A DNA stretch of 58,383 nucleotides. Origin: Anaerolineae bacterium. GTDB taxonomy: Bacteria > Chloroflexota > Anaerolineae > Promineifilales > Promineifilaceae. The notes under the pieces were generated by a model. That model saw only the letters and a list, made by a program, of their open reading frames with translations. It was not told the DNA's origin and did no database searches. Below are positions 1-8,558 of this stretch, in pieces (the first letter of the stretch is position 1; each line of letters opens with the position of its first letter). The translations under genes and the position numbers were made by a program. The DNA lies in NCBI GenBank assembly GCA_028277515.1, contig JANQGC010000173.1, positions 1 through 58,383 of the forward strand. Direction: 5' to 3'.

Positions 1-1
1 A

Positions 2-106
2 GTCCAGAGTGAAAAGCTAGCGAAACCATTGCTTGACAATAGAGTGGCGCAATCTGTACTGGAGGAAATGCAAGAGGCGGCCCATCTGGCCACGCGCAAT
101 ATTTAG
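2..106 (+). CDS. C-terminal end of an unidentified protein (5' end outside window)
   Basis: Reading frame 2 is open from the window edge to a TAG at 104-106 and encodes about 34 residues with a plausible helical tail ending in ATRNI. It overlaps the start of the lasso cyclase, as translationally coupled genes often do. In known lasso clusters this position is often held by the leader peptidase (B2), the recognition element (B1) or an exporter, but nothing in this short tail identifies which. The call rests only on the open frame and the overlap. Confidence 0.35.
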   Translation, partial: VQSEKLAKPLLDNRVAQSVLEEMQEAAHLATRNI

Positions 107-1991
107 CATAGTCCACAAAGATAACCAACCCGTTGATCCCGTTCACCTGTCACGGATGCAAAATGCGATGCTCAGTTGGGGTCCGGACGGCCATGCAATC
201 TGGTATGATGGTCCAATTGGCTTGGGGCAGATGATGCTTTTTAACACCCCGCAGGCGCTTAATGAGAAGCTACCGCGTTACATTGCCAACAAGCCCATGG
301 TCATCACCGCCGCCGCACGAATCGACAACCGCGAAACCCTTTTCAGCAAACTGGCCATTCCCCATCCCCAAAGAGCAGCCACACCCGACAGCGAACTCAT
401 ATCTTTGGCTTATGAGAAATGGGGCGATTCCTGCCCTCAACATATTTTGGGCGATTATGCCTTCGCCATCTGGGAGCCGAAGAAAAAAAGTCTCTTCCTG
501 GCTCGCGACCACCACGGCACGACCTCCCTATACTATTATGACTGTGCCCAGTTTTTCGCCTTTGCTTCCTCTATCCACGCCTTATTGACCCTGCACCAGA
601 TTCCAAAAGTGTTGGACGAACTGCGTTTAGGGCAGACAATGATATATATTCGCGGTGAACCGCAGCGTACCCACCATCAAGGGATACTCCATTTATTATC
701 CGCGCATACGCTGCGCGTTTCGCCCACATCCTTGGATATCGAGCGCTATTGGTATCCCGAAAATCTGCCTCTATTGCAGCTAAAAAACGAAGAAGATTAT
801 GCGGCAGGTCTGAAAGAGGTATTACAACGTGCCGTGGTCAGCCAGACTCGCAGTCACCGCGAGGTGGGCATTTCGCTCAGTGGCGGTCTTGATTCGACGG
901 CCGTTGCCGCTTTTGCCGCCCCGGCTTTACAAGAGAGGAATCAGACATTGCACGCCTTTTCCTGGATTCCCGCTTTTGATGATGTGTTAACCCTGGGTAC
1001 CAAGCGGGTCACGGAAAAACCATATGTGGAAAAAACAGCCGCGTACGTAGGCAATATCGACCTCCAATTCATCGATTCCAAAAATATAGGTCTACTGGAG
1101 TCGATTCAAAAATCGCTTGATGGTTATCCCGGTCCCTTATTTACCCCCTTGAATATGCATTGGTTGCACCAGATGTGGGACATGGCACGGGAGCAAGAGA
1201 TTGGCACGCTATTGAGCGGCCGACTAGGCAATGCCACCATCTCCTGGGGTGGGCTGCCATCCTCGGTGGGACTCGCCCATTACTTACGCCAAAAGAGATG
1301 GATAGCAGCCTTAAAGTACCATCTCTTTTTCCCTTTATTTCCAGGCTTTCCCCAACAGAGACAAATTAAGCGCCTTCAAAAAACAATTCTCCAAGAAAAT
1401 AGCGTCAATCCTGAATTTGCCACCCGCATCCATCTACTGGAAATGTTTGCCCAAGAAAAACATAATCAGTACATCATCCATTGGCGTGCCCCGCTTGTTA
1501 TCCGTACTAATATCCTATTGCCGGGCTGCAATATCCTGGATGCCATGTCGGCCGAATTTTGCGGCGCTTACGGTATAGAGAGGCGCGATCCCACGGGGCA
1601 TGTCGACGTGATCGAATATACCCTCGCCGTTCCCGACCACATTTATAGCGGAAAAACGGGTGGCGAACGCCGCCTCATCCGTTTGGCCATGCAAGGTCTC
1701 CTTCCCAATGAAGTCATCGGCAATAAAAGGCGCGGCATGCAAAGTTCCGATATAGTAGCCCGTGTCCGCAACGAGTCCGGCATTATTGAAAACACCCTGC
1801 TTCGCTTCCAAAAAGATGAACAGGTACAATTTTATCTTGATTGGCCCCATATCTGGTCAACCTGGCAGAAGATAAAGAGGCAAGAGTTTTATATCAACAA
1901 AATGAAGAATCCTAGAGACGTTTGGACGGATTTACAAACTGTTTTCTGGGGCATCAAAACCGGTCTGTTTTTGCAAACATATTTTCCCTAA
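33..1991 (+). CDS. Lasso peptide cyclase (asparagine synthetase B-like)
   Basis: This is an ATP-dependent macrolactam synthetase of the asparagine synthetase family, predicted to activate an Asp/Glu side chain of the precursor and join it to the new N-terminus. The N-terminal glutaminase-like domain begins near residue 22 (AIFSIVHKD) and lacks the N-terminal catalytic Cys, as expected if no glutamine is hydrolysed. The PP-loop SGGLDS lies at residues 283-288, and G399-N-A-T-I-S-W405 matches the GN-TISW signature I associate with lasso cyclases rather than AsnB. The end carries the usual RRGMQSSD-type segment. The start is uncertain: TTG at 33 has no clear Shine-Dalgarno and homology begins about 66 bases later, so the true start lies somewhere in 33-102. 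The next gene follows after one base, so the two are surely co-transcribed. Housekeeping AsnB is disfavoured by the missing Cys and by the neighbours. Confidence 0.85.
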   Translation: MTIEWRNLYWRKCKRRPIWPRAIFSIVHKDNQPVDPVHLSRMQNAMLSWGPDGHAIWYDGPIGLGQMMLFNTPQALNEKLPRYIANKPMVITAAARIDNRETLFSKLAIPHPQRAATPDSELISLAYEKWGDSCPQHILGDYAFAIWEPKKKSLFLARDHHGTTSLYYYDCAQFFAFASSIHALLTLHQIPKVLDELRLGQTMIYIRGEPQRTHHQGILHLLSAHTLRVSPTSLDIERYWYPENLPLLQLKNEEDYAAGLKEVLQRAVVSQTRSHREVGISLSGGLDSTAVAAFAAPALQERNQTLHAFSWIPAFDDVLTLGTKRVTEKPYVEKTAAYVGNIDLQFIDSKNIGLLESIQKSLDGYPGPLFTPLNMHWLHQMWDMAREQEIGTLLSGRLGNATISWGGLPSSVGLAHYLRQKRWIAALKYHLFFPLFPGFPQQRQIKRLQKTILQENSVNPEFATRIHLLEMFAQEKHNQYIIHWRAPLVIRTNILLPGCNILDAMSAEFCGAYGIERRDPTGHVDVIEYTLAVPDHIYSGKTGGERRLIRLAMQGLLPNEVIGNKRRGMQSSDIVARVRNESGIIENTLLRFQKDEQVQFYLDWPHIWSTWQKIKRQEFYINKMKNPRDVWTDLQTVFWGIKTGLFLQTYFP

Positions 1992-1992
1992 A

Positions 1993-4938
1993 ATGCAGTC
2001 CCTGATTTCCAAAGATCAGCCACTCAAGGACAAGGTCATCAACCTACCGCAAAAAATTAACCATTGGGCACAAGCTAATCCCGATCATGAAGTCCTGGTT
2101 TTTGTCGATGATCAACTCAGGCCACAAACATATACCTACCGCCAGGTCCAAAAAGATATGCTGCACTATGGACATTTGTTTCATGAGCAGGGAATTAAAC
2201 CAGGCCAACTTTTGCTCCTGGTTTTTCCCCATTCTTATGATCTTGTTGTCGCTTTTTTAGGGGCCATGTTTTGTGGTGCCATTCCTACTATTTTCCCCTA
2301 CCCAACGGTTTTTAGGGAGCGGAGGGTATTTCTAGAGAGGCTGCAACAGTTGGTCAGTTGGGCTGGGGTGGATGCCATTGTCACTACGGCTGAAATCCAT
2401 CATCCGTTGCTCGCCCCAGCGATTCAGGATTCACTTCGAATCCTAACGTTGGACGAGGATGATCGGCCGTCTCGATTCAAAATGCAAATGACACCCTACC
2501 CGGCTCAAGCGGAGGACATCGCCTATATCCAGTTCAGCAGCGGCACCACCGACAAGCCTAACGGCGTCTGCCTTTCCCATCGGGCAATAATGAATAATAT
2601 CGCCGCCCTCTCTGCCAAATTGCCATTCATGGCGGAAAGTATTAATGTGGGCTGGCTGCCCTTTTACCATGATATGGGCTTGGTAACAGAACTCTTGTTA
2701 CCTCTGGCTGTTGGTGGGAAATCGATCACCGTATCTCCGGCAGACTGGGTGCGCAATCCCGGCCTGCTCCTGCAATTGATCACCCACTACCGGGGTACTA
2801 TGAGTTGGATGCCTAATTTCGGTTTTGCTCATTGCAACAAGTACATCGACGACGAAGAACTAAGTAATTATAATTTAGAAACGTTAATTACCTTGGGTTG
2901 CGGCGGCGAACCCATCCAACCAGAAACGATGGAGACCTTTTTAACCCGTTTTCAGCCTTGCGGTTTACAAGCCACAGCCTTGATGGCCGGCTATGGCATG
3001 GCCGAAAATGTGGTATGTATCACCCTTTCACCAGTCGATGAGGTTATAAGGGTCGATTGGTTTTCCCAATTCTCCTTGCTGAAAGATCAGCCCGTTCAAA
3101 AATTAGCTACCGATCACCCGGATGCCGTTAACATTATAAGCTGCGGAATTCCTTTACCAGGTGTTGAAGTTGCCATCGCCGGGACCGATGATCGCCATCT
3201 TCCGGAAGACCATTTGGGGGAAATCATCATTCGTGGCACATCTCTATTTAGCAATTATTTCCAGCGACCCGAATTCACAGCTCAAGCCCAACGAGGGTGC
3301 TGGTTTCATACCGGAGATCTCGGTTTGATCTCCGGCGGTGAGCTATATGTGGTCGACCGTCTCAAGGATTTGATCATCGTCGGTGGGCGCAATATTCAGC
3401 CCCAATTTATCGAAAGAATTGGCCGAAAGGTCCTGGGCCAAATTGGGCGGTTATCGGCCGCGTTTGGGATTTATGACCCGGAACTGGGCACTGAACTGCC
3501 GGTCATCGTTTGCGAAATCCGGCAGGAGATCGACCAGGGAACCAAAAATGCTCTCGAGGCCAAGATTCGCCGCTCTGTTCAAGATGAATTGGATGTATTC
3601 TTAGCCAATGTGTGTTTTCTGCCCCCGGGCTCAGTAGTTCTTACCACCAGCGGAAAGATTTCCCGCCGCGCTACCCGTAATAAATATTTACAAAAAGTGA
3701 ATAGCACCCCCATCCCCCAAAATGGTGTAGTAAAAAACATAAGCGCCCTTTCCTTGCCAGAAATTGAATCGCTTATTCTGAGAATTTTTTCAACCATTGG
3801 TGGAAAAGATCAATTAAAGGCACAGATCAATGTTTTCGATCAAGGGGTAGATTCCTTAACTCTCGTGCAAATCTTAAATCATATTGAAGATCGATTTGGT
3901 ATGACCATACCTGTTCAGATATTGGTCCAGAAGCCGACGGTTGCTTATCTTGCCCAACTTATCTATGAACATGATGGGGTTACGGCCGACCCAATTGAAA
4001 TCCCTGTCCCATCATCAGGGGAGAACATGATAGCAAATCGCCCCCCCTGGATATCGCGTATTAAACGACGGTTTATAACCCAAGGTCCAACATACAGGCA
4101 ATGGACCTTATCTTATAAAACGGGAACCAGGATACTACGCCAATTGGTAAACAATGAAGTGTGGCAAAAAAAATATTTTGCTCCAGAAATTAAGCTGCTG
4201 CAAGATTGCATCCCTATTTGTGCCCCAGATCTGGATCCCGAGGTCGTTATCGCTCAAAGTTTGATGACCAATATTTGGTATGGTTGGCGGGTCCGTGTAT
4301 TATCCCGCCCTGGCCAAGGAGAGCAATGGTTAACAATTAAGGGAGCTAATGTTATTGCAAATATCAGGTCGCAAGGCTGGGGAATTATCCTGGCAACGCA
4401 CCACACCCGTTTGAAGCGCTTGTTATCCCAATTGCCAATATTCCAGGGAAACGAAATTATGGTCGTTGGTAATTCCCGTCCCGACGAATTAAAAGAGAGC
4501 GGGCTTACCGACCTGGCGAGCGCGGTCAATCACGGTCAAGAAATCTCACGCACTGCCGTTCGTTCCGCCCAAATCTATCACGCGCAGAAATTTCTTGACC
4601 ATGGAGGAATCTGCATGATCTTCTCCGATGATGTTGAAGGCCATGGCGGCTGGCGGATTCCCTTTCACGGCCGTATTCGTCCCTTCCGTCCCGGAGTCGC
4701 TGAACTCGCCGTGCGCACCAATGCATTGTTGGTCCCTGTTTTCCCCACCATGGCCACGAATGGCCACGTGACTATTGAATTCCTGCCTCCCCTACAAGCA
4801 ACGACAACAGCACCAGGCGAACAAATTGAAGAGCTGACCCGCCAATATGCGGCCGTTTTAGAAGAGCGTTGGCGCACCGATTTAGGCAACCTGGAATGGA
4901 AGATCTTAAAAAAGCATCAAAATTTCCCCAGTATTTGA
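1993..4938 (+). CDS. Fatty-acyl-AMP ligase / acyl carrier / LpxL-type acyltransferase fusion
   Basis: A 981-residue three-domain enzyme. Residues 1 to about 570 are an adenylate-forming ligase with the ATP motif SSGTT at 182-186 and the segment GWLPFYHDMGL at 220-230, which resembles fatty-acyl-AMP ligases more than CoA ligases. Residues about 590-665 form a carrier domain with the phosphopantetheine site GVDSLT (Ser621). Residues about 700-975 resemble LpxL/HtrB lysophospholipid-type acyltransferases: an ATHHTRLK segment with H803/H804, then FSDD and a PFxxGVAELAVRTNALLVPVF block. The canonical HxxxxD/E acid is not evident after His803 or His804, so catalysis may deviate. The likely scheme is to activate a fatty acid, load it on the carrier and transfer it to an acceptor. 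It sits one base after the cyclase and four bases before the kinase, so a role in modifying the lasso product is a reasonable inference; the acceptor is unknown. Confidence 0.8.
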   Translation: MQSLISKDQPLKDKVINLPQKINHWAQANPDHEVLVFVDDQLRPQTYTYRQVQKDMLHYGHLFHEQGIKPGQLLLLVFPHSYDLVVAFLGAMFCGAIPTIFPYPTVFRERRVFLERLQQLVSWAGVDAIVTTAEIHHPLLAPAIQDSLRILTLDEDDRPSRFKMQMTPYPAQAEDIAYIQFSSGTTDKPNGVCLSHRAIMNNIAALSAKLPFMAESINVGWLPFYHDMGLVTELLLPLAVGGKSITVSPADWVRNPGLLLQLITHYRGTMSWMPNFGFAHCNKYIDDEELSNYNLETLITLGCGGEPIQPETMETFLTRFQPCGLQATALMAGYGMAENVVCITLSPVDEVIRVDWFSQFSLLKDQPVQKLATDHPDAVNIISCGIPLPGVEVAIAGTDDRHLPEDHLGEIIIRGTSLFSNYFQRPEFTAQAQRGCWFHTGDLGLISGGELYVVDRLKDLIIVGGRNIQPQFIERIGRKVLGQIGRLSAAFGIYDPELGTELPVIVCEIRQEIDQGTKNALEAKIRRSVQDELDVFLANVCFLPPGSVVLTTSGKISRRATRNKYLQKVNSTPIPQNGVVKNISALSLPEIESLILRIFSTIGGKDQLKAQINVFDQGVDSLTLVQILNHIEDRFGMTIPVQILVQKPTVAYLAQLIYEHDGVTADPIEIPVPSSGENMIANRPPWISRIKRRFITQGPTYRQWTLSYKTGTRILRQLVNNEVWQKKYFAPEIKLLQDCIPICAPDLDPEVVIAQSLMTNIWYGWRVRVLSRPGQGEQWLTIKGANVIANIRSQGWGIILATHHTRLKRLLSQLPIFQGNEIMVVGNSRPDELKESGLTDLASAVNHGQEISRTAVRSAQIYHAQKFLDHGGICMIFSDDVEGHGGWRIPFHGRIRPFRPGVAELAVRTNALLVPVFPTMATNGHVTIEFLPPLQATTTAPGEQIEELTRQYAAVLEERWRTDLGNLEWKILKKHQNFPSI

Positions 4939-4942
4939 TTCT

Positions 4943-5971
4943 ATGACATCAGCCCGTGAAAAAAGCCCTACCTGGTTTTACCATCTTTATGGTTTACTGG
5001 TACGCACCAACCAGCCCGTACCCCACCTAATTAGTGCATCCCAACCGGAACCGGCCGACTTGCAATTGGCGTTCAGTGAGGAATCGCTTTCCTCTCCCCA
5101 ACCGCCACAGGTCATTGAACTCCATCACAGTCCGGGCCATACCCCGAATGAAAAACCTTTTTTAAAAGTGTGGCGCAATGATCACGATCCGTCCGCCACC
5201 CTTGGGATCGAATACAATGATGGCCAGGGCTATGCCTTGTTTCATATTAACGCCAGGGGAACCGAAGCAAGGATCATCCGCACCGCGAACCTCTCCTATT
5301 CAGATATGGTCACTTATTTATTGGGTCCGGTTATCGGTTGTATCTTACGCTTGCGACAGGTCACTTGCCTGCATGCCGGTGTCGTCGAGGTTGACGGCCG
5401 TGCTGTGGCCATCATCGGTCCAAAAGGGGCAGGAAAATCTACCCTTGTTGCCTTCCTGGCCGGACAAGGTTATTCTGTGATCGCTGATGATATCGCCCCA
5501 TTGAAGGCGATCGACGGCAACTATTTTGTGTCCCCCGGTTATCCACGCCTTCGTTTATGGCCCAACACAATCGCCGCATTACCCGAACTGGTCGGCCAGG
5601 AATTAATCCCAATTTTGTCTCAATCGCGCAAGCGGTATATCAATTTGACCCTGAACGAGGGTCCTGGCCCTTGGCGATTCCAGCCCCAACCCTGCCAACT
5701 TTCTGCTATTTACCTCCTCCAACCGGTCGCGGAGGAAACATCTCTTTTCATAAATCAGCAATCACCAGCGTCAGGATTACTGAGCCTAATCGGGAATGTT
5801 TATCCCCATTATGTCCTCCACGGTAGCGATCAAGCGCGTGACTTTACCTTTTTAAGCCGCACGGCCGCTGCGCTTCCCATTAGGGAGATCGTTCATGGCC
5901 GGCGACTTGATTCCCTGGCTCGCCTAAGTGAAGCTCTGCTGACTGATTTTGAAGCGTTACTTTACTCATAA
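4943..5971 (+). CDS. HPr-kinase-like serine kinase of the lasso cluster
   Basis: A 342-residue protein with a HprK-like core: HAGVVEVDG, the Walker A motif GPKGAGKST at 159-167, and ADDIAPL shortly after. Known members of this family in lasso clusters (for example PadeK of the paeninodin cluster) phosphorylate the C-terminal Ser of the precursor. The precursor encoded just downstream here ends in Ser-Ser, which fits that role. The N-terminal ~130 residues are less conserved and probably bind the substrate. The gene starts four bases after the acyltransferase fusion with no room for a promoter, so it belongs to the same operon. A HprK acting on the sugar phosphotransferase system is unlikely: no such genes are present. 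Function is inferred from family and context. Confidence 0.8.
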   Translation: MTSAREKSPTWFYHLYGLLVRTNQPVPHLISASQPEPADLQLAFSEESLSSPQPPQVIELHHSPGHTPNEKPFLKVWRNDHDPSATLGIEYNDGQGYALFHINARGTEARIIRTANLSYSDMVTYLLGPVIGCILRLRQVTCLHAGVVEVDGRAVAIIGPKGAGKSTLVAFLAGQGYSVIADDIAPLKAIDGNYFVSPGYPRLRLWPNTIAALPELVGQELIPILSQSRKRYINLTLNEGPGPWRFQPQPCQLSAIYLLQPVAEETSLFINQQSPASGLLSLIGNVYPHYVLHGSDQARDFTFLSRTAAALPIREIVHGRRLDSLARLSEALLTDFEALLYS

Positions 5972-5999
5972 TTCAGCCCTATAACCAAACCCAATTCAC

Positions 6000-6028
6000 T
6001 TGAAATTCATGTAGCTAATGACTATAAT
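6000..6028 (+). promoter_or_regulatory. Sigma70-type promoter of the lasso precursor gene
   Basis: TTGAAA (6000-6005) and a perfect TATAAT (6023-6028) are separated by 17 bases, placing the start of transcription near 6035. The precursor therefore has its own strong promoter although it lies downstream of the biosynthetic genes. Confidence 0.7.
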
Positions 6029-6058
6029 TGGTGCAAACGTAGATAAATGGAGCTCACA

Positions 6059-6202
6059 ATGAAGAATCAAAATAAAAAAGATGCCAGAAAACAACCACCT
6101 AAATACACTTATGGTGGGCTAAAAAAAATCGGCAAATTGGACGATATTACGAAAAATAATGCATCAGGAAATCCCTTTGATGAGAGTTCTATGAGCAGCT
6201 AA
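6059..6202 (+). CDS. Lasso peptide precursor (47 residues)
   Basis: The ATG follows a GGAG (6049-6052) at six bases. The leader carries the lasso recognition pattern at the right spacing: Tyr16, Leu21, Gly25 and Thr31 correspond to the Y..P.L...G.....T consensus, with Gly19 in place of Pro. Thr31 at position -2 predicts cleavage after Lys32, giving the 15-residue core NNASGNPFDESSMSS. Asp41 is core position 9, suited to a nine-residue Asn1-Asp9 macrolactam ring and a six-residue tail. Asn as the first core residue is unusual (Gly, Ala, Ser or Cys are typical). The tail ends in Ser-Ser, matching the neighbouring kinase, and the core has no Lys. It has its own promoter and sits 87 bases after the kinase gene. 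The call rests on motif spacing plus cluster context. Confidence 0.8.
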   Translation: MKNQNKKDARKQPPKYTYGGLKKIGKLDDITKNNASGNPFDESSMSS

Positions 6203-6226
6203 GTATTGAGTTATTAAGGCAATCGT

Positions 6227-6251
6227 CAGCCATTGCATTTGTCAATGGCTG
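6227..6251 (+). terminator. Hairpin after the lasso precursor gene
   Basis: CAGCCATTG (6227-6235) and CAATGGCTG (6243-6251) form a perfect 9-bp stem around a 7-base loop, 24 bases after the precursor stop. There is no U-tract, so this is more likely a 3'-end stabilising or processing hairpin than a classic intrinsic terminator. Confidence 0.5.
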
Positions 6252-6339
6252 AGACAAGATCAATTCTTTCAGAGCACGGTTGGCAGCCGGCGGTTTATTT
6301 TTTCATCTACAATCTCTTTAATTTCCACGTTTTCATAAA

Positions 6340-7055
6340 TTTAAAGGCCATCATCATTCTTCTGTCGCTTTCAGCGAAGCGCTCATCCCCGGCTACCCCT
6401 TTTGGATTGAACGCATAGATGGCGCGGGTTTTAATTCACCTGTGCAAAAGGAACTCCATGTCTACTATATGCAACAAGCGGTGCAAATTGAGGCCAGGCA
6501 CCTCGATCCGCTGACGGCCGTTGCTGCTGCTAATCAGATTGCTATGTTTATTGGTTGTGTTGAACGGCCGTCCGATCGCGGAGGACACAGCCTCTACTTC
6601 TCCCTGGTGTACATCAATTCCCAGGGTCAAATCGGCTCCGTCCACCACAAACTGATGCCCACCTTTGAAGAACGGCTCACCTCACCTGGTCTATTGGTGA
6701 TGGCCATGGCTTACGCATCCATCGCTTAGATGCCTTTACAGTAGGTGGCTTAAACTGTTGGGAAAATTGGATGCCCCTTCCCCGTGCAACCCTATATGCC
6801 CTGGGCGAAGATCTGTATATCGCCACCTGGCCTGGTGGTGTGAGAAACATCTACGATATCACGCGCTTTATGGCCAAAGAAGGTAGCTCCTATGTCCTCT
6901 CCGTCTCCGGTCTCATGCGCCGCGAAGATTTCCCATCACATACCCCCTCATCTTGAGGAGATTTTAGAGGGATGCCCCCCATTTTGGCCAATGCTGGCTC
7001 CTGCCTCACCGGTCCTGATGGCAAGTGGATCGTCGAACCTATTGTGGCAATGTAA
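6340..7055 (+). pseudogene. Decayed nitrilase (carbon-nitrogen hydrolase)
   Basis: Nitrilase-like sequence is spread over at least three frames. Frame 1 gives FSEALIPGYPFW (about 6367) and later GCVERPSDRGGHSLYFS and HHKLMP. Around 6690 the match moves to frame 3 with GGLNCWENWMPLPRATLYA. After about 6945 it returns to frame 1 (PPHLEEIL) and then ends in another frame with GPDGKWIVEPIVAM and a stop at 7053-7055. The Glu, Lys and Cys of the nitrilase triad are all still recognisable. About 50 N-terminal residues are missing and a stop at 6319-6321 precedes the match. The several shifts argue for real decay rather than one sequencing error. It probably has no connection with the lasso cluster. 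Confidence 0.75.
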
Positions 7056-7063
7056 AAATTCAT

Positions 7064-7594
7064 CTAACCAAAATCCTTCTCCCCAGCCTCAATCGGCACA
7101 TTCAGCCAATTCTCTCGCGGCGGGAGAGGACAACTATATGCTGAATTATAGGCACAGTATGGGTTGTAGGCGTAGTTGAAATCGATCTCAAACTGGTTCT
7201 CACCAATGCGCTGCACGCCCGGCCGCTGGTTGTCCAGATAGCGGCCCGCCCCATAGGTTTCATGGCCATTGGTTGAATCGCGGAAGGGGATGAAAAATTC
7301 ATGTCCGTGTTCATCACTGTAGATGACCAGGGCCGCCTCTTCATCAGCGACATCAAATGAGAATTGGCCCCAGCGGCGGTAGAATTGGATATCGCCGGTG
7401 TTGGTCGTCATTTCGATCAGCGGCTCATCATCTGAAAAACGCTCAACTTCAACTTCCATGATCAGATTTTTATTTTCTTCGTAATAATTTAAGGTTTTAA
7501 ACTCATCCCTCTGCTCCCCGGTCAAAGGAGACTGCGGATGATGTTCCATGAAATCATCTATGGCATTACGAAAATCAACGAGCTGTGCATTCAT
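7064..7594 (-). CDS. DUF1684 family protein
   Basis: A 176-residue soluble protein with hallmarks of DUF1684: PFRDSTNGHETYGAGRYLD in the middle, DFNYAYNPYCAY, and a C-terminal CPLPPRENWLNVPIEAGE. The biochemical function of the family is not established. I chose the Met at 7594 (MNAQLVDFRN) because AGAGGGA lies at a suitable distance before it; the longer frame to 7642 lacks a ribosome-binding site and adds residues unlike the family. It is convergent with the nitrilase remnant and probably monocistronic. Confidence 0.8.
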   Translation of the reverse strand: MNAQLVDFRNAIDDFMEHHPQSPLTGEQRDEFKTLNYYEENKNLIMEVEVERFSDDEPLIEMTTNTGDIQFYRRWGQFSFDVADEEAALVIYSDEHGHEFFIPFRDSTNGHETYGAGRYLDNQRPGVQRIGENQFEIDFNYAYNPYCAYNSAYSCPLPPRENWLNVPIEAGEKDFG

Positions 7595-7707
7595 AAAGAT
7601 CCCTCTCTGTTTTGTCGGTGATTGAAAATCAGTTTTTGCCAAATAACCGTCATTAATTTTGCATGATTTCCAAATAATTACAAAACAGGAATCCGGTTTC
7701 TAAAGAA

Positions 7708-8397
7708 TCATCCTTGGAGGATAGCATTGATCGTTGCTGACATCGATTCGTAGCTGGGAAATGCTTGCTGTCCGTTGATTAAAAACGTGGGCGTGCCCCG
7801 CGCCCCCGCTTCTTGAGCCGCACGCATATCACGACGCACCAATTCTTCAAATCGGCCGGAGCTTAAACAATCATCGAACTGCGCCTCATCCAGGCCAACC
7901 GCCGCAGCGTAGCGGCGTAAATCATCCCGGCTGAGCGCACCTTCGGGCGTCTGTTCATAAATATAATCATGATATTCCCAAAAAGCGCCCTGCTCGGCTG
8001 CGCACTGCCCCGCTTCGGCCGCCTGTGGGGATTGGGCAGTGATCACCGGAAAATGGCGAAACTCAAGGCTAATTTGGTCGCCGAAATCGGCCAGAAGCTG
8101 CTCCTTTATCCCCGCATTGTGCCAGGCACGGCAAGCGTGGCAGCCGAAATCGCCGAATTCGACAATTTGCACGGGGGCATCTTCTGGACCTATACGATTA
8201 GGCGAAACCAAAGCCGCCGCCTCATCGGCCGGCACCCGTCCAGCGTTACGCCAGAAAACAAGGGCGGTTCCGGCGAGAATCACAATGAGAGCAATACCCA
8301 CTATGCGAATTTTCTTTAAGCGCTGGGCCTTTTTCTGGTTCTCCAATCGCTGTTGTTTTTTGCTGACTCTTTTTCTTGATGAATTATTTTTCGACAT
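7708..8397 (-). CDS. DsbA-like thioredoxin-fold protein, membrane anchored
   Basis: A 229-residue protein with a very basic N-terminus, one membrane segment (about residues 31-49) and a thioredoxin_4/DsbA-like domain outside the membrane. The redox motif is Cys86-His-Ala-Cys89, and the cis-Pro loop reads RGTPTFLING. It probably works as an extracytoplasmic disulfide oxidase or isomerase. The start at 8397 (MSKNNSSRKR) gives the usual basic-TM layout; the extension to 8478 would add a non-homologous segment before the anchor. No partner such as DsbB/VKOR is adjacent. Confidence 0.8.
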   Translation of the reverse strand: MSKNNSSRKRVSKKQQRLENQKKAQRLKKIRIVGIALIVILAGTALVFWRNAGRVPADEAAALVSPNRIGPEDAPVQIVEFGDFGCHACRAWHNAGIKEQLLADFGDQISLEFRHFPVITAQSPQAAEAGQCAAEQGAFWEYHDYIYEQTPEGALSRDDLRRYAAAVGLDEAQFDDCLSSGRFEELVRRDMRAAQEAGARGTPTFLINGQQAFPSYESMSATINAILQG

Positions 8398-8558
8398 ATT
8401 TTCCACAGATTTCACCGCTTCCCCATAAAATAACCCATCCACAAACTCCGCAAATGGACAAACAAAAATCTGTGTCATCTATGCTATCTGTGGATTTTCA
8501 GACGCATTTTATCACGGCCGTTTTCCCACCAACTGTAATTTAGCCCACCTCAAACGAA

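Noticed and set aside
33..1991. Housekeeping asparagine synthetase AsnB
   Set aside because: The glutaminase catalytic Cys is missing, the GN-TISW signature fits lasso cyclases, and kinase and precursor genes follow.
6233..6418. A 61-codon plus-strand frame after the lasso precursor
   Set aside because: No ribosome-binding site. It begins inside the hairpin and runs into nitrilase remnants in another frame.
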